From: Moniliella sp. 'wahieum'
Lineage: Eukaryota; Basidiomycota; Moniliellomycetes; Moniliellales; Moniliellaceae
DNA: 64,000 bases
Direction: 5' to 3'
Assembly (NCBI GenBank): GCA_003971905.1
Contig: RSEE01000035.1
Coordinates: 581,694-645,693, forward strand
The translations under genes were made by a program, and so were the position numbers. The stretch's first letter is position 1. The number at the start of each line of letters is the position of its first letter. Shown in pieces: positions 22,645 to 34,047 of the stretch. The notes under the pieces were generated by a model. That model saw nothing but the letters and a program-made list of their open reading frames with translations. It made no database searches and was not told the DNA's origin.

Positions 22645-24900
22645 CTACCTCGCTTCCTGTTTGAGTTCGACTGCCATTGGGCTGGAAGCTCGAGGGGGCG
22701 AAGGTGACGCACCCGACGCCGGCAAAAACGCCGTGGTGGGCAGGGTTAGCGGAATCGTCTGCTCGGGTCGAGACTTGGCCAACATCTCTGCCGAGGGGGT
22801 ATACAGCACCTCGATGCGCGCGCGGTTGGGGGCCAGAGTACTCGTTCGAGCCACAGTGATGGACGAAGAGGCGAGAATGGGGCTGGTGGACCAGGGAGGT
22901 GAGGAACCGTCTTTGGCTTTTTGATCCCCCAGTTCCTGCGCACTAGTAAGCACCGAGAGCAACGCACGCAGCGCCTCGTTTTCCTCTCGTGCCGCCACCA
23001 ACGCCGTTTCGCGTCGGGCCAAACGCGCTTGGATGCGGTACAGGTATTCGTTCCCGTGCCGCAGCACGGCGGCCTTGGAAATGCCCCGGTTGACCATCCA
23101 GGCTTGGGAGGGGGGGACGAGGTGGTCAGGGTGAAAGCCTTCTGCCTCCTCATCTTCGGGCAGACCATCAGGCGCAAGAAAACTCCCATCCTCCGCTTGC
23201 TCGTCCAGCACGATTGCCGGCAAGTTTTTTCGCAGTTGGTCAAAGGAGTCTTTGAGGCTGTCCCGTCGTCTCTGCTCGGCAAGTTTGTGGGAGGAGCGCG
23301 AGAATCGCACGGGGCAGCCAAAGCAGCTTGTTTCTTCATGGCTTGCGCCGCAGACGCAGAATGGTACGTGATCCGATTGGCTTCGGTCCCCTTTCCCGTC
23401 TTGGCTTTCCCGCGGCGAGGTACCTTGAGGACGAGAGGGGCTGTGAGCGTCGCCTCACTCGTTTCGCAACCAGATATGGAAAGAGAGGAGCGGGCGGTAC
23501 CTGACCTCTCTCGTACCACGCTCGCCAATCGTTGAGTGGGCACCAACGCCCCTTCCTCTAGTGGTCCAGGCCGAGCCTCGCTAGGGTCCAATCCACTCTC
23601 TGTTGCCTTGGCGTCATGGGCTGGCTGTAGACCCATTAATGAGGCAGGTGTCACAGGGCTTTGCGTGCACGGCGAGGTGGAGGTAGTAGGACCCAGGGGG
23701 TGCCTGTCCAGCGGGGCTGGAGAAGGAGAGGGCTTGGGTGGGTTGGCGAGAAGAGGTGGGGTGAATGTGACCTGCGGGGCAGCCTGACAGAGAGCTGCTG
23801 AAGGAGGAGAGCATATGACCCAATCTTCCAATTGGATGGGAGACGGACTTGTCGCCCACGTCTCAGCCGGAAGCCAGCTCAGTTCGTCGGTTCCAGAAGA
23901 AGCAGGGGGCAGTACGGTGGCCCCTTCCTCCCCGTCTCTGGTCCGCTTGGCTGCCTCCTTGTCCTTTCCCTCTTGCTGCCCGTACGAGGGTAGAGGAGGC
24001 AGAACGGGCCCACAAGGTGGTTCGGGCGGTACAGGAGAGCACGTGGAAGTGGATGGGAAGCAGGGAGCAGGCCCCCCGCCACCCACGAAGGATTCAGCTG
24101 CTACTGCTGGGGTTGAAGGCGTCGACAAGGACGACGAACCGAATTGGTAAAGGGCAGAGACAGGAGAGCTACCGGTAGCCCTTCCGCGGCGAACATGCGG
24201 TGAGAGGAACAGTTCTTCACGTCGCGGCCGGGATTGGCTTCGCTCTTTCCCTTGCGGGTAGGTCAGAGGAGAAGCACGGCCGCGAAGAAGGAGACGCGAC
24301 GTGCTTACGGCCCGGCGACCCCCGCCGCGAGATGGACCAAGGCCAGAAGGGTATGCAGTAGATGGGGATCGGTGTGTACTCTTCGTTCGCGGCACGAGAG
24401 CTGCCCACCGGCTTGGTAGACTGCTTGGCACATCCGAGGCAGCAGTCATGGCTGTGTCAGTGTCGGCATCCATGGTTGGTCCTGTGCCTGCGGCCAAGGG
24501 GTAGGGAGTGGCGCAGAGGGATGAGGGAACCGAGTCAGAATAGCTAAACAAGCCAACAGTGGGCTAGAACGGGGTGCCAGGGCCCATGGCGAGTGGGGCG
24601 CACTCGCACTTCCTATTGCTGGGTGAGGGTGGATTGTAGGAGCAACGGGGGGGTGGCGGGGCCGTGGGGGGGCATCAGGTCCATCTGTTGCAGTGCTTGG
24701 TCCAAGGGTGGGAAATAGGATTGGAGGGGGGCATGCTGTGGGAGGGACGGAGGCTGTGGCGCGGATGGTGATTGCTCGGCTTGTGGAATGCTCGCCATCG
24801 TCAGCGATGAGAGCATCTGCAGGCCTTGGGCTTGGTCGGCCACATTGGAAGAGGCCAAAAGAGAGATGACAAAGGGAGGCAAAGACGGCAGTGGCTCCAT
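22645..24900 (-). CDS. basic helix-loop-helix transcription factor
   Basis: Nuclear DNA-binding regulator. The C-terminal part carries a bHLH: basic region SSHKLAEQRRRDSLK (the H..E..R pattern that recognises E-boxes), helix 1 DSFDQLRKNLPAI, an unusually long acidic loop of about 45 residues (EDEEAEGFHPDHL), then helix 2 GISKAAVLRHGNEYLYRIQA running into a leucine-rich coiled coil (RRETALVAAREENEALRALL). Upstream is a long Ser/Pro-rich region, usual for fungal bHLH proteins. A one-base loss in a CCCC run near 23313 separates the upstream frame from the bHLH frame. I take ATG 24900 (MEPLPSLPPFVISLL) as start; an in-frame stop near 24613 means the join to the 24551 frame is unresolved, and MDADTDTAMT (24474) is an alternative start. 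Confidence 0.82.
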
Positions 24901-25970
24901 CTTTTTTTTGGATGACAAAACTGGGTGAGGGACTGAAGATGTTGGGACCAAAATGGTTGACGAAGAAGAGAGTGTAGGCGAGATGCGTTCTGTTGTTGGT
25001 GCAGTGGGGTGCAGGGGTGCCCCACACGGGAGTAAGAGAGGAGGCCGGTGGCAGGCCCCACGGGCAACAAATGTGGAGGGTGAGCGCAGAAGAGTCAGGG
25101 TCAGGAAACAGGAAGCGGTCAGATGAGAGCTGTATGGTCGAGGATGCAGGAGGGTATATCCGAATAGGATAGCGGACTTGGTGTTAGAGTACACATGGTG
25201 TGGCCTGGACAGTCGATTTGTACATACAACACACCTGCCCCCGTACCCAGTATTCAGGAGTGACCACCAGACACTTGCCTGGGGCCTGGCCAACGGAGAC
25301 AGCCTTGGTGCCCATGCCCACTGACACGGGCGCTGTGCCGTTGAGGGCACCAGCACCAACTCAGGCATGGCAGGGCATGGCTGGCATTGGCTCGCAGCGC
25401 GCAGCGCCCTGCATTGCATGGGGGCAGGGGCGGGTGCAGGCGAGCAGCTGCGGGCAACCTTCGTCACGCGTCAGTACTCAGTACTCAGTGCCCGGCTGTG
25501 CCCTTCTGCGCCAGTGCGCCACCCGTGGCTTGCGCCGGTGCAAGTCATGCATCACATACCGTGCGTGGGGGATGTGTGGCAGCCAGCCAGCGCGTGACGC
25601 GTGAGCGTGACCCTGCGTGGCAAGCGGCGGTGGCCAATGTGGCACGGGGGCGGCGGGGGGGCAGCCAGAGTGTGCTGCCTGGGCCGCCCAGCGCACCGTC
25701 CACCACACGCATCCACCGCCTGGCAGCGCGTGCTGCCGATTCAATATTCAATCGATATTCAAGCTTCAAGGTGCATGCAACATTGCAATTGCCACAGCAT
25801 TTCAAAGTTACATATCGGCATGGAAATTCGGGCGATGTGCGTCCTGCCCTGAGAGTGAGTGCCATCGGCAACGGGCAGCACGTGACCGCGCCTCGCTCTC
25901 CTCGGGTCGAATGCGGGCTGGCCATCGTCCACGCATCTCTCCGCTTGCCGCTCGCCTCCCTCCCCCCCCC
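24901..25970. other. intergenic between divergent bHLH and SNF8 genes
   Basis: No gene is recognised. A direct GTACTCAGTACTCAGT repeat is at about 25472-25487 and a TTCAATATTCAATCGATATTCAAG tract at about 25739-25762. G-rich tracts are present near 25640-25660. Confidence 0.45.
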
Positions 25971-26983
25971 ATGGCTCTCCGGCGCGGCGGCGGCATCTCG
26001 GCGCTTGCGCGCGACAGCGCCGCCGAGGCGTCCTACTCGTCGCTCGCTGCCGACGTCAACGCCGCCCAGCTCGCCGAACTGCGCGCCCAGCTCGACTCGT
26101 TTGGCTCGGCCCTCGTCCGCTTTGCCAACGAGCACGGCTCTGACATCCGCGCCTCACCCGACCTGCGCCATGCGTTCCAGAAAATGTGTGCCTCCATCGG
26201 CGTCGACCCGCTCGCCGCCCCGCCCCGCCCCCTCGTGCCAGTACTAGCTCCTCCATCAGCGCCAGTGCCGCCGGCGCCAGCCTCGGCCGCATCGCCCATG
26301 CCGCCCGCGGCCAGTGGAACGTGTGGGCTGCCGCACTGGGCCTGGGCGACTGGGTGTACGCCCTGGCGGTGCAGGTAGTCGACGTGTGCGTCTCAACGCG
26401 CCCTATCAATGGCGAACTCATTGCCCGTGTCGCCGTCCTGCGCTCGGGAAAGCGCATCACCTCTACCACGCTCGCGCACCCATCGGCTACCTCCCTCGTC
26501 CCGACGCTGCCGAAGCTACCGTCACGGCATCTGATATTCGCCGAGCGATCAAATCACTTGCCCCCCTCGAAACGGGCTATGCGCTGGTTGAAACAGGCGG
26601 TACCACCTTTGTCCGCTCCGTCCCGGCTGAACTGAGCCAGGACTCGGCGATTGTTCTTGGCCTGCTCGCTCGTGCTGCCTTCTTCCGACCCTGCTCCGGC
26701 TCCGCGGGCACCAGGGGAACACCAATTGCCTTGCGATCCACAGGGCCTGCCCTTTGTCACACGGGATGCGCTCGTGCAGGTTTGCCCCGGTGGGACCATG
26801 TGGACGACCGAGCGCGCCCACGCTGCGCTCGACGGCATGGCGCGCAACGATGGCCTTCTCTGGATCGACCTGCCTACCAGCTCGGGCGATGCAGCGGCAG
26901 ATGCCGTCCTTGCACCGGCGACTGCACGCTATTACTCCCTCACAGTGGCCGAGGGCGTCTGGGCCAAGACGTCGCCTACGTGA
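25971..26983 (+). CDS. SNF8: ESCRT-II subunit Snf8/Vps22
   Basis: ESCRT-II component that sorts ubiquitinated cargo into multivesicular bodies on endosomes. ATG 25971 begins MALRRGGGISALARD; the helical N-terminus shows LAELRAQLDSFGSALVRFAN, then DIRASPDLRHAFQKMCASIGVDPLA, a hallmark of the family. Winged-helix pieces follow: ALGLGDWVYALAVQVVDVC (about 26324-26388), SDIRRAIKSLAPLETGY and VRSVPAELSQDS (about 26530-26645), and WTTERAHAALDGMARNDGL with LWIDLP (about 26800-26878), ending at the stop TGA. At least two frame changes occur, the first in a CCCCGCCCCGCCCCC tract near 26220 that is prone to miscalling; a small intron around 26440-26490 is also possible. Length fits the family (about 250 to 300 residues). 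Confidence 0.9.
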
Positions 26984-27429
26984 TGGCGGGGGGGCGGGTC
27001 TTTAGTGAATGGTGGGGGCGAACCGAACGACTGTATTGTATTTCGATGTACACGTATTTTTCTCTGCTCATCTTTTTCTGCCTCATCGCCCATCCTGCAG
27101 GCAGCAATGGTCAAGGCGGTGATGGTGATGGTGGTGGGGATGGCAGTGGCAGTAGGGGCGGGCAAGCGTAGGCGGCAAAGGGCTCCAACTGCCAGCACCA
27201 GTTTGGCTGCCCGAGGGGCTGTGTAATCTAACGCCACTGGCCGCAATCTGCTGCCAATAACTGCGCAGCGGCGCCCGCAGCTTTCACAGCAATTGTGCTT
27301 TCAATTTATTGAGGCTCCGCTAGTCGCTTGGCATCGGCCCGCTCCCAATCAAAATCAGTAGCGCCGCAGCCTCCTATCCATCCCCATCCCCATCCCCATC
27401 GCCACCCTCGCGATCCCCCCTTTCTCTTG
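26984..27429. other. short intergenic region
   Basis: Spacer between SNF8 and the Rab GAP gene on the same strand. It holds a GGTGATGG repeat (27118-27140) and a CCCCATCC repeat (27377-27400), but no gene that I recognise. Confidence 0.45.
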
Positions 27430-30153
27430 ATGAGTTCGCGCACCCCCACGTCCCCCTCCCCACCCCTCTCAGTACCGCCACTGGGCCTCCAGCGCCCCCT
27501 CCTGCTGCGGCGGCTGACGCCAACGCGAACGAATTCCCGGACGATCTGATTTTCCCTTCGGCGACGGCGACTCATCTCACAGGGCTTGGGACCTGGCATG
27601 GCCCCTCTCTCGCTGACTTGCACGCTGCCGGTGCGGATGTGGCGGGTGGAATGGGCACATGGGGTCTAGCCCGGCTCCGCACTGCGCTGACGGGAACAGG
27701 GGTGGACACGTTGGCTGACTTGGTTGCGCCGGGCTGGCTGCCTCCTGCGACCGCCGACGGGGCCGAGGCGGCGCGGATGGGCGCGGACGAGGTGGCGGAG
27801 TGGGCGGCCCAAGCGCGATCCAGTGTGCTGAGCGACTTTGCTTCGATCACTGCTGTGGCACGCGACGGCGTGCATGCCGCGCTCACCCACCCGGTTGCCG
27901 CAGCCTTGGGTGCCTCCTCGGTCGTTCCCGCCCCCATTGCCACCTGGGCCCACGTCGATGCGTCGGGTCGAGCAATGATCGTACCCCCTTCCCATCCGTC
28001 GCAAGAAGAACAGGCCTCGATGGCCTACGACCCGCAACGCATCGCCTTGGCCCAATGGGCTTCTCGCCTCGCTGCGGCTGCGGACCAAGCGCGACAAGAC
28101 ACGGATACGCCCCAAGTTCGTCGCAGCTCGGCTGCCAGCTCGGGTTGGCGGTTGCCTTGGGACCGCGCGGCGCGCCCCGTCCCCATTGCTCTTTCCGAAT
28201 GGAAGGCTTGGATGAACGAGGCGGGACAGTTGGACGCAGCCATGATCCCCACGCTGGCACCGCCATCTGTACCTGTTCCCCCGTCCTCCTCGTCCTCTGA
28301 CCCTGCTATTGCACTAGGCCAGGCTGTGCGGGCGCAAATTTTCTCGCGCGGCGTGGCCCGCGACGCGCGCCATGCCATCTGGCCTTTCCTGTTGGGCGTG
28401 TACCCGTGGGATAGCACCTTGGCCCACCGCCAGTTGCTTCTCACGCAGCTTCAGACCGAGTACACTGACTGGTCCGCCGTGCTGAGGCCCTGCTGCGCTA
28501 CCAAAAGCACAAGGCCTCCCTCCGACCCCGACCCCGGTTCCGATCCCGTTCCCGGTCTCGATTCCGGTCCTGATCCTGACCCCGATTCACACCCTCCACC
28601 TCAGGCTGCCCCCGCCCCCCCCGATTCGTCGGGGGAGATTACTTACCCTACTCTTCGTCCTCTTCGTGCTGTTCTTTGGAGTCAATACTGATCTCGACGT
28701 GGACGTTCGCGAGGAACGGCGGCGGATCCGGCTCGACTCGGAACGCACCGATCGAGAACACATCCTTTTCCGCGTACCCAGCACTCCGCTTCGTTCGGTG
28801 CCTGACCACGCGACAACGGCAGCGGATGAGGGGGAGGGGGAGGAGGATGCTGTGGAAGATGGCCCTCCTCCCACTAACATCCACATTGCTGCCCTCAACT
28901 CCATCCTCCTCGCCCTCGTCTTCTGGGACACTCGCGCCACCGCACTTGCAGAGCAGAAGCCTCAGGACCCCGCTGTCTCCGCCTACCTCGCCTCTTGTCC
29001 CGCCTCCGCCTCCGCCTCTGCCTCCGCCTCCACCTCGACCGACGTGCCCGCCAAGTTGGGCGGCTATGCACAGGGCATTTCCGACATCTGTGCCGTCCTT
29101 TACGGCTCTCTTTTCCCTTTGGCAGATCGGCGTGGGAATGGGAACGGGAATGGGAATGGGAATGGGAATGGGAGCGAGAACGAGGAAGTGCCACCGCGTT
29201 CGCTGGCCGTCGAAGCACTCACGTTTGGCTGCTTGCGCGCGCTCTTGACTTGCTTTGGATGGAGCGCGCCGTTCCGCCGGGACCAAAAGGCCATGACGGC
29301 CGCACTGGCTTCGTTGCGCGGCATGCTGCGCACCTGCGCCCCCGACACGTATCGCCAGCTTATTCGTCTCGAGGCGGACAACTTGTTCTTTGCTTATCGG
29401 TACGTTTCCCCCCACTCCCAGTATGAATCCGAATCCGAATCCGAATCCCAATCCCAATCCGAGCCGTCGTCCCTACGCCCCGTCGCGCCGAATCCGAACG
29501 TACTGACCTTTCCCTTCCCTTTTCTCTTATCTTTTCTTATCTTATCTTTTCTTATTTTCTCTTTGTCTCTGACTTCTGGCTTGGCTCGTTGTTCCCTTCG
29601 CGCGTGCAGCTGGCTGCTGGTCACCTTCAAGCGCGAGTTGGAGTTGGAAGATACGTGCCGGGTGTGGGAGGCGATCTGGGCCGCAGATAGCGAGCTGGCT
29701 GCGGCTGTCGCGCTCGGTCGTGCCAACCGAGAGGCAGAGACCGATGCCACGGCAACGGCCAAGGCCAACGCGGATGCTGATCGGCACCGGGCCGCGTTGC
29801 AGCAAGGACCAGGTACGCCAGCCAGCTTCAGCTTAGTCTTGGCCTTTGCGTTGATCGTACGCGAAACGTTAGCCTTGGCTCAGCTCCAAGTGTTTGACGA
29901 GGCATTGCATTACTTTAACTCGCTTGCTCCGCCGGCCGGCACGGCAGCGGCCAATCATCCTTCTGCCTCTGCCTCTGCCTCTGCCTCTGCTCCTGCCTCG
30001 GACTTGGCGTCGGGGTCCGGGCCGGAATCCGGTACCGAACCAACCCGTACCACTGCCGTCGGGGACAACTTGCTCTTTCGTGCGGCACGGGCTGCTCGCG
30101 ACCTCCCCGGACTCTGGCCACCCCCGCCTGTCAGCTTTCCAACGCGGCCGTGA
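27430..30153 (+). CDS. Gyp7-type Rab GTPase-activating protein (TBC domain)
   Basis: Accelerates GTP hydrolysis on a Rab/Ypt GTPase in vesicle traffic. An N-terminal region (about 27500-28300) with EVAEWAAQARSSVLSDFASIT precedes the TBC domain: RAQIFSRGVARDARHAIWPF, LLGVYPWDST, the arginine-finger motif IRLDSERTDR (28724-28753), NIHIAALNSIL, the glutamine-finger motif YAQGISDICAVLY, and YRQLIRLEADNLFFAYR. An intron at 29400-29609 (GTACGT...CAG) splits an Arg codon and rejoins at WLLVTFKREL, giving CRVWEAIWA. The TBC domain is interrupted by long low-complexity inserts (28800-28860, a Gly-Asn repeat at 29131-29174, Ser-Ala repeats), unusual for the family. Start ATG 27430 requires one missing base near 27470; another join around 28490-28660 is unresolved. 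Confidence 0.88.
29411..29560. repeat. GAATCC hexamer array and CTTATCTTTT tract within the Gyp7 intron
   Basis: Six to eight GAATCC/CAATCC units at about 29425-29461, followed by a pyrimidine CTTATCTTTT repeat at 29521-29560. Both are inside the 210-nt intron. Confidence 0.85.
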
Positions 30154-30574
30154 GGCGCGCGGTGCAGGCCGTGGCGCGGGAGAGGGCTGCGTTGGAGGCA
30201 CTGTATTGCTGAAATGATATATCAGAATGCCGAGGGCGCGGACGAGGATGAAGAGGATGGAGCTTGAAGAAACAACTGCACCTAGGCTCTTGTAGTGCGG
30301 CAGTGGTGCTTCCTCTCTCGCCATGTGTCGGTGCTTCCTCCTTTCGGCCCCTTCCCCATTGGCCTCTCCGCGCATTCATTATTCGTGCTTCCATCGCTCG
30401 TGACCTCTACGCCTTTCCCTCCTTCCACTTCCGCGTTGCCCTTTAGTTATACTATCGCATGGACAGCCTTGCGCTTCTCCGCCTTTTGGACTACAACCTA
30501 GTAGTCTCCTACAGCCGCCGACAGACAGTACAGGCATACCATTATGGGGGTGGGGGAGGGTGAGGAACAGCGTC
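30154..30574. other. convergent 3' flanks
   Basis: Spacer between the stop of the Rab GAP gene and the stop of Noc2. No gene or strong repeat is seen. Confidence 0.5.
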
Positions 30575-32879
30575 TTAGACCTCCACCTGGGATTGGGCCA
30601 ACAAGGCCCGCTTTTGGTCCCGTACCTTCTTGGCCAAACGGGCAGCGGCCTCCAGAGGTGCCTCGGACGCGTCCTGGACAAAGTCCATCTTGGACATATT
30701 GTTGCGCAGCAACTGTGCCGGAGCAAGTCCAGCTTGGCCCGGCGCGTCTCGAGCCAAGTCCGCTGCGCGTCAATCTATCCGCCAACGTTTTCAGCGTGGC
30801 TTCACCCTTAGTCTTGTGACCCTTGGCCTTGCCAGTCTTGGCCGCGTTGGCAGCGCGCAGCTTGCGCCGCAGCTGGATCACCACCGGCGTCGTCATCTCG
30901 GGAAGGCGAGGCTGCGGGATTGGGTAGCAAGGAACTGGAGCAGAAGGAAGGACACTCGTCGGCAATCAAATCGGCATAGATGGATGTCCGGACAAAGTTG
31001 ACGGGCACGCGCAGCTGACTGTCCAGTTCCAGCTCCGAAAGCGACGCCCCTTGGTCTTGCGGGTAAACTCGGGGGCATCGAGCATCTCAAGAAGGTAGGG
31101 AGCAAGCGGGATGTAGATCCCCGTCCGCTGCACCAGACGGAGCATAGCACGAATCAGATGGAACCGAAGCGGGAAGTAGCGCGAGATGGGAATCAGGCGC
31201 ATCGCACCCAACGCTACCTGAACCAAAGGGTAAATGAGCGGTTCCATGTTGCTGGCAGTGATATCGCCGTTGGGAAAGACGGATTGGTCGCAGGTCAAGG
31301 AAAGAACCGAGGCCCAGAAGTCAATGCCGTGGACAAACTGCCAGTTGTACACATTTTGGTACGACTCTTTGCTTTTGGTCTGAAGCGCATTGCGAAGCAG
31401 GATGGCGAGCTGACGGATAAATCCAAAGGCCTGTTGGTACGAGGCGGAGGGTCGATGCGGAAGAGCTCGGCAGCCGAGTTCTTCATCAGGTTGATCTGCG
31501 GCAGATTGTGGATGGAAGTGCGCTTGGACACCTTGAGCAGCGTGTGGTACACGCTCCGCAGGACCAAATCCCTCACTTCGCCTTCCCCAGCCGCCACAAC
31601 CGCGCGCAGGGCCAAGAAGGCCGACACCCGCGTCCGGTCTCCGGCACTGGCCCAGACCGAGATGAGCATGCGGACGTAAGCCTTGACCACTTGGTTGCTC
31701 GGGTGTGCAACAATGTAGGGCACCAGCTTGATGCTCTGGTCCACCACGAACCGGAGCAGCGCGCCCGAATCCCTCTCCTCATCTTCATCCTCCTCGTCTG
31801 CCCGACCGTTGGGGAGGGTTTGGGCAAGGGCGGCAAGGTTGTTGACCAGCGACTTCACCGGTTGCTGGATTTGACGCGTCTTGGCGTTTTGGGTGAGCCG
31901 GAAACGGAACAAACCATCGGCCTCGGCACTGCCAGGGAGCGGGAAGGCCTTGAAGGGGACGTAGTGCTTCAGCACCAGCGGCACATACGACATGGTTGTC
32001 TGAACAACCTTCTCAAATACCCGAGGGTTGTTCACGACAAAAATATTGCGGGCATCCTCTTCGGCCATGCGCTGTTGCCGCCGCGCAATCGCTTCTCGCT
32101 TGGCGGAACCGCTGCGCTCCAGCGCCGACTCAAGGTTCATGTCGTTGGTCCCATCATCGCCCGTGCGACTGGCAGCACGGAAGGCAGAAGGAGCAGCCGG
32201 AGCGAACGTAGCGAACGCGATTGGATGATGGCCGCTTGCCAGGTTCGCAGCTGGGCCATGGTCACCACATCCTTGGCCCGTTGTTCCTCCTCATCCTCCA
32301 TCTCCTCGTCAGAGCTGGCCTCGTTCTGCGCAGGCTGGGCGGTCTCTGCATCCGGGTCAAACTCGAGCAGGTCCGCATCGTTTTTCTGAAGATACTTGAA
32401 GAACTCGGGATCTTTTTGCTCCAGAGCAGCCAGCTCTTCCTTCAGATCACCCTCTTCGTCTGTCCGAGAACAATTAGGTGGGGCATGTTAGTACTGCTTC
32501 GTGAGGACCAAGCTTTACCAGAAAAAATGACACCACATACCCGACGCCTCTTCCAGTTCCTCCATCTCACCATCATCGTCATCGTCCTCGTCCTCGTCCT
32601 CCGAGTCGGAAGCCAGGTCCTGGTTCAAAAAATCATCCACACTCATCCCAGCAAACTTGTTCTCTCCGTCCGCTGGCACATCCGCGTCTTCAGCCACAGC
32701 CTCCTCGTCGCTGTCGCCGTCCAGACCGGTAGAGCGGGATGCTGACGCAGCGGACCGCGCCCCTTCTTCTGGTTGCGCTGCTGCAGAATTTTCTTGGTGC
32801 GCTGCTGTTTCTTGCGCCCCTCGATCGCGCTGTCGAGTTTCTTGTGGGCAAACTTCTTGGTGCGCTTGCTTACGGCCAT
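30575..32879 (-). CDS. NOC2: nucleolar complex protein 2 (Noc2), 60S ribosome assembly
   Basis: Noc2 pairs with Mak21/Noc1 and Noc3 to mature and export pre-60S particles. From ATG 32879: basic N-terminus MAVSKRTKKFAHKKLDSAIE, acidic stretch (MSVDDFLNQ, then D/E runs), intron 32460-32540 with a TACTAAC branch site, then EQKDPEFFKYLQKNDADLLEF. The Noc2 core follows: NNPRVFEKVVQTTMSYVPLVL, SFLALRAVV, NSAAELFRID, NWQFVHGIDFWASVLSL, ALGAMRLIPISRYFPLRFHL and TGIYIPLAPYLLEMLDAPEF, ending with MTTPVVIQLRRKLRAAN and VRDQKRALLAQSQVEV at 30575. At least four frame changes are seen, some in homopolymers (GGGG near 32765). The family assignment is secure despite them. Confidence 0.94.
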
Positions 32880-34047
32880 GGTGCGAACGTTTCCCTGGAG
32901 AAGCGGGGGGCCGGGGTGGGGTGTGGCCGGAAGGTGTGCACAGTGTGTGGTAGCAACCAGCCAACTTGCCCTCCGCCGCGCCCAGCTTGGTCTGCTCGCA
33001 ATTTGCAAACCAACCAATCAAAAAAAAAGTGGGGGGCGGAACAAAATTGCAGGGTCTGGGCACCTTTGTTCCGCTCGGCGCTTACCTTCACGTTTCAACT
33101 TTCCCAGTGGCCAGCCGCTCAGCGGCATCAGGCCTCAGGACGCAGTTCCCCGGAAGCACTGGGGGCTCTCCATTGTCATTGTCGTAGGGGCTGCGCGGCC
33201 AGGTCTCATATCCCAATAGAATAAAATCGGCTGAAATGGCTGCACTTTTTACCTCAGCTGCCCCGTGACACGTTCCCAGCCACCCGCAGCCAGAGTATCG
33301 GTGATATTATTTGCCCTCTCCAGCGTGGAACGGTGGACCGGGGGACCGGTGGCTACGGTGGCGAAGGGGGAACGGTGGCTAAGGTGGCGAAGGAGGAACG
33401 GTGGCTAAGGTGGCGAAGGAGGAACGGTGGCTACGGTGGCGATGGTGGACTGGGGGAACGGTGGCTAAGGTGGCGACACAGCAGACCGGGCCGTAGGCCC
33501 GGTGGTCTTCTCGTATCTCATAACCCTGTTCCTTCAACTTCACACCATGTACTCTGCTCTTGCTTCGTATATCGCCCTGTGTCAGATTTGGAGGGGGGTG
33601 GCCACGAGATACTGAGATGATGGCGACGCCCTCTTAAATGGGTTACGAAGAATGCTGCATTAGCGAGTCATGTGGGCAAGTGTTGTTTTCCGTCTTCGTC
33701 TATCATTCTCAAGTTCTTTTGTGGACATGATATGGATACAGGGATATTCACTCAATACTAAAAAGGTAAATGGACTCGCATTCGCATTCGCATTCGCATC
33801 CACAAGTCCACAGTTCAGACCAGCTGAAGCAAAAATAGATTGGAGGGTGACTTGCACTGTCCCAAGAAAATAAGGCAGAAAAAAGAGAAAATAGGCAGAA
33901 GGAAAGTGATGCTGGCGCAGCCAGCGTCCCTATAGAGAGGGGGAAGAAAGCATCAAGCCTCCATAACCCCGCGACGAATGGAGCGGGCTTGACGTTGGAG
34001 CCCTTTGATGGCACGTATCACGTTCCGTTTCGATGCAGTCACCTTGG
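32880..34047. other. intergenic with a 26-bp minisatellite
   Basis: Between the 5' end of Noc2 and the 3' end of the GH128 gene. Apart from the minisatellite at 33326-33476 and a CATTCG repeat at 33777-33798, I see nothing. Confidence 0.5.
33326..33476. repeat. 26-bp minisatellite, core GGAACGGTGGCTAAGGTGGC
   Basis: About five imperfect units of roughly 26 bp, each containing AACGGTGGCTA(A/C)GGTGGCGA. Diverged copies of the reverse complement (GCCACCGTTCC) reappear at 36465-36650 on the other side of the GH128 gene. Confidence 0.88.

Noticed and set aside
29817-29836. A GTACGCC...CAG segment in the Gyp7 gene as a 19-nt intron
   Set aside because: Removal creates an in-frame TAG, while keeping it leaves an open frame through FALIVRETLALA.
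31508-32389. 293-residue plus-strand frame
   Set aside because: It lies opposite the Noc2 core, which has clear family motifs on the minus strand.
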